NCBI RefSeq assembly: GCF_024166365.1
Contig: NC_064830.1
Location: 92,558,968-92,622,967 of the forward strand
Source: Elephas maximus indicus
Lineage: Eukaryota > Chordata > Mammalia > Proboscidea > Elephantidae
DNA: 64,000 bases
Direction: 5' to 3'
Shown: piece after piece, positions 57,190 through 64,000 of the stretch
Position numbering within the stretch: the stretch's first letter is position 1
How the letters are laid out: every line of letters starts with the position of its first letter
The notes under the pieces: generated by a model
Told to the model about the DNA's origin: nothing
Database searches by the model: none
The model's input: only the letters and a program-made list of their open reading frames with translations
Program-made: the position numbers and the translations under genes

Positions 57190-57890
57190 TAATTAAATAA
57201 GGTTCTTGCCTCTCACTGGTCAAGAATGAACAGGTAAGGCACGGAGAATTTTCCACACGAGCAAAGCTTTATTAAAGAGGCTTGCAAGCAAAGACCGGGA
57301 GGGCCTAGGCAATGCTTACCCCCATCTCCCAGAACAAAGGACTTGCATGCTTTTTTTAAAAAAAATTCTTGAGGGCGGGGGAAGATTCATGTTTATTCAG
57401 AGGCATTAGCGGATTTTCCTGCAAGTGGCCGTTTTGGGAGGGGATAGGTTAACTAAGGTGCGCATGCAGCAGCTTTTTAAGGTGGCTTTAAGACAGCTCC
57501 TGTCCCGGAGGCTTCTGGGATCCATAGCAGGACTTATTATGGGGTGTTGCACAGTCACCTCCTCCCCAAGTTCTATTCCCCAGCTGTGACTGCAGCCTCC
57601 TCACTGTCCCTGGTGGCAGGTCACACAGTGGTCACAGGTGGATGTTCTGCGCATGTTCCTGGGGCTGGTTTCATCTGGCTGCTTCTGAAAGACAACTTTA
57701 AGGAAGTTTCTGGGCTGTCTTCTGATACCCTGCCCAATTGTTCTGGGAAACGGCTTTGTTTCTGCACCCTGGCCCATTTCCTGTTATTTTGTTTATGTGA
57801 ATTGGAGATTTGGGGATCCCTCTGTTCCCTGTCGCAAGTTCTCTTTAACCTAAACACAAAACTGTTTGTTTATAGGCCCCATCCATGAGC
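57190..57890 (-). mobile_element. ERV1-like LTR, antisense
   Basis: On the minus strand the segment TCTTTAATAAAGCTTTGCTC at about 57261-57280 is a typical retroviral polyadenylation region. It is followed by a short R/U5-like end and preceded by a GC-mixed U3-like stretch. Boundaries are approximate and no internal sequence is attached. Confidence 0.45.
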
Positions 57891-58024
57891 TTGCAACTAT
57901 CTCACTCACTGCTCAAAACAACCCTGTGTAGGCTCAAGCTCATGAAAATTTGAGTTATACACTTACGATTTATGCACTTCTTTATGTTTGAATACAAAGT
58001 TAAATAATAATAATAATAAAACCC

Positions 58025-58110
58025 CTGTGAAGCAGGTAGTCCTATTTTACAGAGGGGAAACTGAGGTTCAGGAAGGTAAAGTGACTAGTCCAAGTTCAGT
58101 CAGTAGCCTC
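58025..58110 (+). repeat. MIR core remnant
   Basis: CCTATTTTACAGAGGGGAAAC and GAGGTTCAGGAAGGTAAAGTG match the MIR core region. An (AAT)n run precedes it at 58004-58018. Confidence 0.55.
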
Positions 58111-58114
58111 AGTA

Positions 58115-58240
58115 CTTAAAGAGCTTGGTATGTGCCCAGTGCTTGGGGGCTGTGCCCACTGGAGAAATCTAGCAGCCAGATTATGGTTAGCTGGATGCTC
58201 CCATGGTAGGACAGAAGGAAGGACAAGTGGCTGCACCAAT
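58115..58240 (+). repeat. Segment duplicated at 60705-60830 (copy 1)
   Basis: About 125 bp sharing AATCTAGCAGCCAGATT, AGAAGGAAGGACAAG and surrounding text with 60705-60830 in the same orientation. The two copies are moderately diverged. This is either a local duplication or two copies of an unnamed repeat. Confidence 0.7.
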
Positions 58241-58914
58241 TCAAAGCCAGGGTCATGGGACTTGGAGATGAGTGTCCTTTCCTCCTCCACTGCTCTCTCG
58301 GTTGTGCTCCCTACTGCTCTCACGTGGTACAGAGATGGCCCTGAGCTATATCTGGTCCTCAAACTCAGCTTCTTGTTAAGCCTCCCCTTGAAATATGTAC
58401 CTTCTAACTAACTGTCCTGTTTCTGTACCCAATAAATGGTCATCGTCACAGCACTGGGGCACCCATGCGGCACTTTTCTAGGTGATGAGCCAGAGTCTAC
58501 AGGCTTGAACTGGTTGGATGAGCCCCTTGCTCTGAGTTCTAGCCTAGAGCTCATTGGGTTTAGTCTTGATTCCCATCAGGGCCTCCAGCATTGGTCAAGG
58601 TCTGAGGCCTGATCTACATTAGCCAAGCTCAGCCCAAGGGCCAAGCTGACTGTTGACCTTGGGAGATTTAGTTCCAAGTAATTGAAATCCCTGTGACAGC
58701 AGCTCCTGGGTAATGATTGATAAACGTGGACTTCATCACTGGTTTCCTCCTCAGAAGGCCTTTCTGAGTGTTTCACCTGGGATATCAGCCTAGCAGGCTG
58801 GAGCCCTGGTACTAGACATTGTGGTCTGGGATCTGGACAGACTGGTGGAGGAGGTATGTGACATGGACCTGAACCTTGGACTCTCTACTTCTCTCCATAT
58901 GAGGCTCTAGCCCT

Positions 58915-59443
58915 GTCTTAGTCATCCAGTGCTGCTATAACAGAAATACCACAAGTGGATGGCTTTAACAAAGAGAAATTAATTTTCTCACAATCTACTA
59001 GAGTATTAGTACAAATCTAGGTCTTCAGCTCCAGGGGAAGGCTTTCTCTCTCTATCGGCTCTGGAGGAAGATCCTTGTGATGCATCAATCTCCCCTTGGT
59101 TTGGGAGCATCTCAGCGCAGGAACCTCAGGTCCAAAGGATGCACTCTGCTCCTGGCACTTCTTTCTTGGTGGTATTAGGTCCTCAACTCTTTGCTTGCTC
59201 CCCTTTTCTTCTTATCACTTGAGAGATAAAAGGTGGTACAGGCCAGATCCCAGGGAAACTCGCTTTACCTTGGATCAGGGAGGTGACTTGAGCAAGAGTG
59301 TTACATCCCACCCTAATCCTTTTTACCACTGGCAGAGATTATGATTTATAACACATAGGAAAATCACAAAATTGAGGACAACCACATATGGCCTAACCAA
59401 GTTGACACATATTTTTGGGGAACACAATTCAATCCATTACAAG
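58915..59443 (-). mobile_element. MaLR-like LTR, antisense, related to 13930-14331
   Basis: The plus strand opens with GTCATCCAGTGCTGCTATAAC and AGAAATACCACAAGTGG and closes with GGGGAACACAATTCAATCC, the same edges as the 13930 element. The middle is longer (GGATGCACTCTGCTCCTGGC). Confidence 0.65.
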
Positions 59444-59444
59444 C

Positions 59445-61580
59445 CCCTTTGAACAACTCCCACCCAAGATGAATGTCTGATTAGGGAGGACTAGGATATC
59501 AGATCATAGTGGGAAAATGTGGACCAGAAGACCTTTACACTCAGCTAGGCTATGGTCAGAGCATGGAAGGAGAGGATGCTTGGGAAGGTTCAGGGAGAGG
59601 TGGGGGGCATGGCAGGGACCCCTGAAACCTATAGTTCCTCTCAATCTGGGCTGGCTCCTTAGAGAGAGTGACACTCAGAAGAAGGCTGACTGATGGGGGG
59701 CTGGGGAGGAGGCTGCCTGTGGCCTGTCACAGTGATAGGAAGAATTCCAAGCTGCCATGATGATCAGAAGAGTGTTCATCTCATTATGAAGGGAGGGGTT
59801 CACTGTGATTATTCAGGAGTGTCATTCTCAGTCCCTTCTGCCCTTGCAGATTCATAACCAGGCAGGACCAGAAAACCCCCATATGGACACCAAGCCTCTC
59901 CCAGAGACAAAAGCCTGATCTTGACCTGCCTGCACCTGTCAGTTTCATACTATGGCCTCTCCTTATACGGGAGGCCTTTGCACATGAGGCTAATGCCCTC
60001 TCCCTTTTCTTCCTCTTTCCACTTAGATCAGACCTGGCCCCTTCCCTGATAAACTTGCACAACTGGCCTCACAGGTATGGGAAGCATTTTCTCCCTTTTG
60101 AGCATAACTCTACCTCCAGGGCCAACTCAGTTTTCACAGCTGGCCTGTCCTGGCTTCTTGGTTATTTCTCTCCAGCCTCGGGCCAAATGCCACCCACACC
60201 CCTACCATGACTCATTGTTCTAGAATATCAGATAGGGGCTTGATGGGGAATGAAACCCATTCCATTCTCCCTGCCACTCCCACACACAAAGTCCCTATCT
60301 TCCCCCTAGAGAGAGGCACCCACTGCTCACAGGGATAGGAAGACAGGCAGGAGGCTGTGAAGACCTAAAGGGGTCTAGTCCCCACACTTTCCCCAGCCCT
60401 TGGCTCCGGTCCCCACTTGAAGTTGGTGCCTCTGCCCCACAGGTGAAAAACCGAAGAAAAACATACATAATGTTTACATTGAAGTTCAGACTAAGGCACC
60501 AAGATATAATAAGTAGATCCTGCATCCCCAGACCACATGCAACGTTTTCAAAGCCAATAGTTGAGAAGTGAATCTCAAGCCTCTCACCCACAACAAGGAT
60601 CAGAGTTTGGAGATAAACAAGAGGAGTTTTGTGAGGACCTTAAAGTGCTGCGAGCCCTACTCCCAAAGGGCAAGTCTTACCTTGAGCTCAATGACAAGGG
60701 CTTCAATACTCAGAGCCTGGTATATGCCCAGCACTTGGGGGATATGCCACCTGTAAAAATCTAGCAGCCAGATTGTGGCTGGTTAGATGCTCCAATGGCA
60801 GAAAGAAGGAAGGACAAGGGGCTGCACTGAAGCCAGTCTGCACCCCAGGGTATCAAGGCCAAGGACACCCACGTATGGAGCCGGAAGTCCCAAAGAGGAA
60901 GTCTGGGTCGAGGACAGGGGCAGAAACCAGGGGAAGAGGGTGAGAAAGAAGAAGCACAGGAGTTGCCAGAGGGACCTTAAAGAGAATCCTCCAAAGAATC
61001 CATGAAGTGCCCTTGAGGAAAAGGAATCCACTTTAAACATCTGCAGGCCCCGAGGACACAGAGTTGTTATAACAGACCAGCCAAGGTGAGAAATTTACCT
61101 GCCTTTTCCTCCTCTGCTCTACACCAAGCCCCAAAGGGCTCCATACCAGCAGCTATAATACAGGTGAAGGAAAGAGATCTACCCCACTCCTCCCCAAACT
61201 CCACGCCTGGGCCAAGCAGATGCCTGCTTGCAGCTAGGCTTATCGACTCTACAGCAATGGATAAGCCTTTGCCAGAGAGGGGAATATTCCCACCCTTGAA
61301 TGAAGATGGAAGTGCTGATTAAGACATGAACTGAACATTTCTCTGTACCAACTTAAAGTGAATGTAGGACTTATTACCTGAGAATGACCCAGATAAGTCA
61401 TGGGACTGCCCGAATTTTCATCCAGGAACAAGGGAAAATTCTTCCACTGAATAAATTTTATAGGACAATGGAAGGCAAATATAGTTGCATTCCAATTACG
61501 TTCCAACAAATTATTCTTGTTTAAGTCTGGGACATAGACACAAAGCCATGAGTAAATATGATTTTAAAAGTTAGAGATAT
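59445..61580. other. Intergenic, no gene seen
   Basis: Apart from the duplicated segment at 60705-60830, nothing is recognisable. Short open frames here (for example 60561-60764) lack domains. Confidence 0.4.
60705..60830 (+). repeat. Segment duplicated at 58115-58240 (copy 2)
   Basis: This copy is direct-oriented about 2.6 kb from copy 1. It reads GCCTGGTATATGCCCAGC, AAATCTAGCAGCCAGATTG and AGAAGGAAGGACAAGG. Confidence 0.7.
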
Positions 61581-61582
61581 TG

Positions 61583-64000
61583 CAGGTATGCAAGGCTGTT
61601 TTAATATTAGAAAAACCATTAATGTAATCCACCATATAAATAAAACAAAAGACAAAAACCACATGATCTTATCAATTGATGCAGAAAAGGCATTTGACAA
61701 AGTCCAACACCCATTTATGATAAAAACTCTCACCAAAATAGGAATTGAAGGAAAATTCCTCAACATAATAAAGGGCATCTATGCAAAGCCAACAGCCAAC
61801 ATCACTCTAAATGGAGAGAGCCTGAAAGCATTTCCCTTGAGAACGGGAACCAGACAAGGATGCCCTTTATCACCGCTCTTATTCAACATTGTGCCAGAAG
61901 TCCTAGCCAGAGCAATTAGGCTAGACAAAGAAATAAAGGGCATCCTGATTGGCAAAGAGGAAGTAAAATTATCTCTATTTGCAGGTGACATGATCTTATA
62001 CATAGAAAACCCTAAGGAATCCTCCAGAAAACTACTGAAACTAATAGAAGAGTTTGGCAGAGTCTCAGGTTATAAGATAAACATACAAAAATCACTTAGA
62101 TTCCTCTACATCAACAAAAAGAACATCGAAGAGGAAATAACCAAATCAATACCATTCACAGTAGCCCCCAAGTAGATAAAATACTTAGGAATAAATCTTA
62201 CCAAGGATGTAAAAGACCTATACAAAGAAAACTACAAAGCTCTATGACAAGAAATTCAAAAGGTCATACTTGAGTGGAAAAACATACCTTGCTCATGGAT
62301 AGGAAGACTTAACATAGTAAAAATGTCTATTCTACCAAAAGCCATCTATACATACAATGCAATTCCGATCCAAATTCCAATGTCATTTTTTAAGGTGATA
62401 GAGAAACAAATCACCAACTTCATATGGAAGGGAAAGAAGCCCCGGATAAGCAAAGCATTACTGAAAAAGAAGAAGAAAGTGGGAGGCCTCACTCTACCTG
62501 ATTTCAGAACCTATTATACAGCCACAGTAGTCAAAACCGCCTGGTACTGGTACAACAACAGACACATAGACCAGTGGAACAGAATTGAGAACCCAGATAT
62601 AAATCCATCCACATATGAGCAGCTGATATTTGACAAAGGCCCAGTGTCAGTTAATTGGGGAAAAGATAGTCTTTTTAACAAATGGTGCTGGCATAAGTGG
62701 GTATCCATTTGCAAAAAAATGAAACAGGACCCATACCTCACACCATGCACAAAAACTAACTTCAAGTGGATCAAAGACCTAAACATAAAGACTAAAATGA
62801 TATAGATCATGGAAGAAAAAATTGGGACAACCTTAGGAGCCCTAATACAAGGCATAAACAGAATACAAAACATTACCAAAAATGACGAAGAGAAACCAGA
62901 TAACTGGGAGCTCCTAAAAATCAAACACCTATGCTCATCTAAAGACTTCACCAAAAGAGTAAAAAGACCACCTACAGACTAGGAAAAAATTTTCAGCAAT
63001 GACATCTCCGACCAGCGCCTGATCTCTAAAATCTATATGATTCTGTCAAAACTCAACCACAAAAAGACAAACAACCCAATCAAGAGGTGGGCAAAGGATA
63101 TGAACACACATTTCACTAAAGAAGATATTCAGGCAGCTAACAGATACATGAGAAAATGCTCTCGATCATTAGCCATTAGAGAAATGCAAATGAAAACTAC
63201 CATGAGATTCCATCTCACTCCAACAAGGCTGGCATTAATCCAAAAAACACAAAATAATAAATGTTGGAAAGGCTGCGGAGAGATTAGAACTCTTATACAC
63301 TGCTGGTGGGAATGTCAAATGGTACAACCACTTTGGAAATCTATCTGGCCTTATCTTAAACAGTTAGAAATAGAACTACCATACAACCCAGAAATCCCAC
63401 TCCTCGGAATATACCCTAGAGAAATAAGAGCCTTCACACAAACAGATATATGCACTCCCGTGTTTATTGCAGCTCTGTTTACAATAGCAAAAAGCTGGAA
63501 GCAAACAAGGTGTCCATCAATGGATGAATGGTTAAATAAATTGTGGTATATTCACACAATGGAATACTACGCATCGATAAAGAACAGTGACGAATCTGTG
63601 AAACATTTCATAACAAGGAGGAACCTGGAAGGCATTATGCTGAGCGAAATTATTCAGAGGCAAAAGGACAAATATTATATAAGACCACTATTATAAGACC
63701 TTGAGAAATAGTATAAACTGAGAAGAACACATACTTTTGTGGTTACGAGGGGGGCAGGGAGGGAGGGGGGAGAGGGTTTTTTACTGATTAATAAGTAGAT
63801 AAGAACTGCTTTAGATGAAAGGAAGGACAATACTCAATACATGGAAGGTCAGCTCAACTGGACTGGACCAAAAGCAAAGAAGTTTCCGGGATAAACTGAA
63901 TGCTTCAAAGGTCAGCGGAGCAAGGGCGGGGGTTTGGGGACCACGGTTTAAGGGGACTTCTAAGTCAATTGGCAAAATAATTCTATTATGAAAACATTCT
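61583..64000 (+). mobile_element. L1 LINE, 5'-truncated, running off the right edge
   Basis: ORF2 is present from within the reverse transcriptase to its C-terminus. Broken open pieces lie at 61558-62175, 62323-62805 and 63037-63696, with [28 protein letters not shown] and the C-terminal [16 protein letters not shown] type blocks. The catalytic FADD block reads FAGD (61978-61989). Stop codons separate the pieces, so the element is dead. The 3' UTR from 63697 matches the type of the L1s at 10222 and 45440, with a G-rich stretch at 63748-63775. The tail lies beyond the window. Confidence 0.9.

Noticed and set aside
57544-57888. 114-codon plus-strand open frame
   Set aside because: It lies antisense to a probable LTR and has no domain or splice support.
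46-64000. CRISPR arrays, operons or prokaryotic-style defence systems
   Set aside because: The DNA is mammalian nuclear, with introns and interspersed retroelements; no regularly spaced repeats with unique spacers occur.

Overview
The window is mammalian nuclear DNA with intron-split genes, polyadenylation signals, CpG-rich promoters and dense LINE, SINE and LTR content. At least ten copies of a tRNA-related SINE with the AfroSINE body, a BovB-like RTE LINE, and L1 3' UTRs of the type I know from elephant place it in Afrotheria, most likely the elephant lineage. I cannot fix the species. The gene order SERPINE1, AP1S1, VGF, NAT16 matches the block on human 7q22.1.

Layout. At 26-3270 (+) lie the last six coding exons of SERPINE1 (PAI-1); the gene starts before the window. 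Its 3' UTR runs to about 4955. From 5 to 15.8 kb there is no gene. A degenerate telomere-like tract is split there by an RTE, which is itself split by a solo LTR, followed by AfroSINEs, L1 ends and MaLR-like LTRs. AP1S1 (+), the sigma-1A subunit of the AP-1 clathrin adaptor, is complete at 16118-21558 with five exons. VGF (-), a neuroendocrine peptide precursor, is complete at 24116-25972 in one coding exon. Its compact promoter holds a REST/RE1 site, TATA, CRE and CCAAT box at 26679-26827.

NAT16 (-) at 33175-35838 keeps all three coding blocks without a frameshift. However, it carries three in-frame stop codons and a non-canonical base pair at the expected first donor, so it looks inactivated in this animal. 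Beyond about 40.8 kb the window is intergenic and filled with mobile DNA. It holds AfroSINEs (one nested in another), an L1 nested in an L1 with a 17-bp target duplication, a second solo LTR of the family seen at 5.5 kb, a decayed ERV-L provirus (50.7-55.9 kb), an ERV1-like LTR, a MaLR-like LTR, and a 5'-truncated L1 that runs off the right edge.

The four genes do not form a pathway. SERPINE1 controls plasminogen activation, AP1S1 sorts cargo at the trans-Golgi, VGF feeds the regulated secretory pathway, and NAT16 is a GNAT acetyltransferase. I found no previously undescribed multi-gene system. The most notable observations are the apparent NAT16 loss, the RTE-AfroSINE shared 3' tail and the layered insertion histories.
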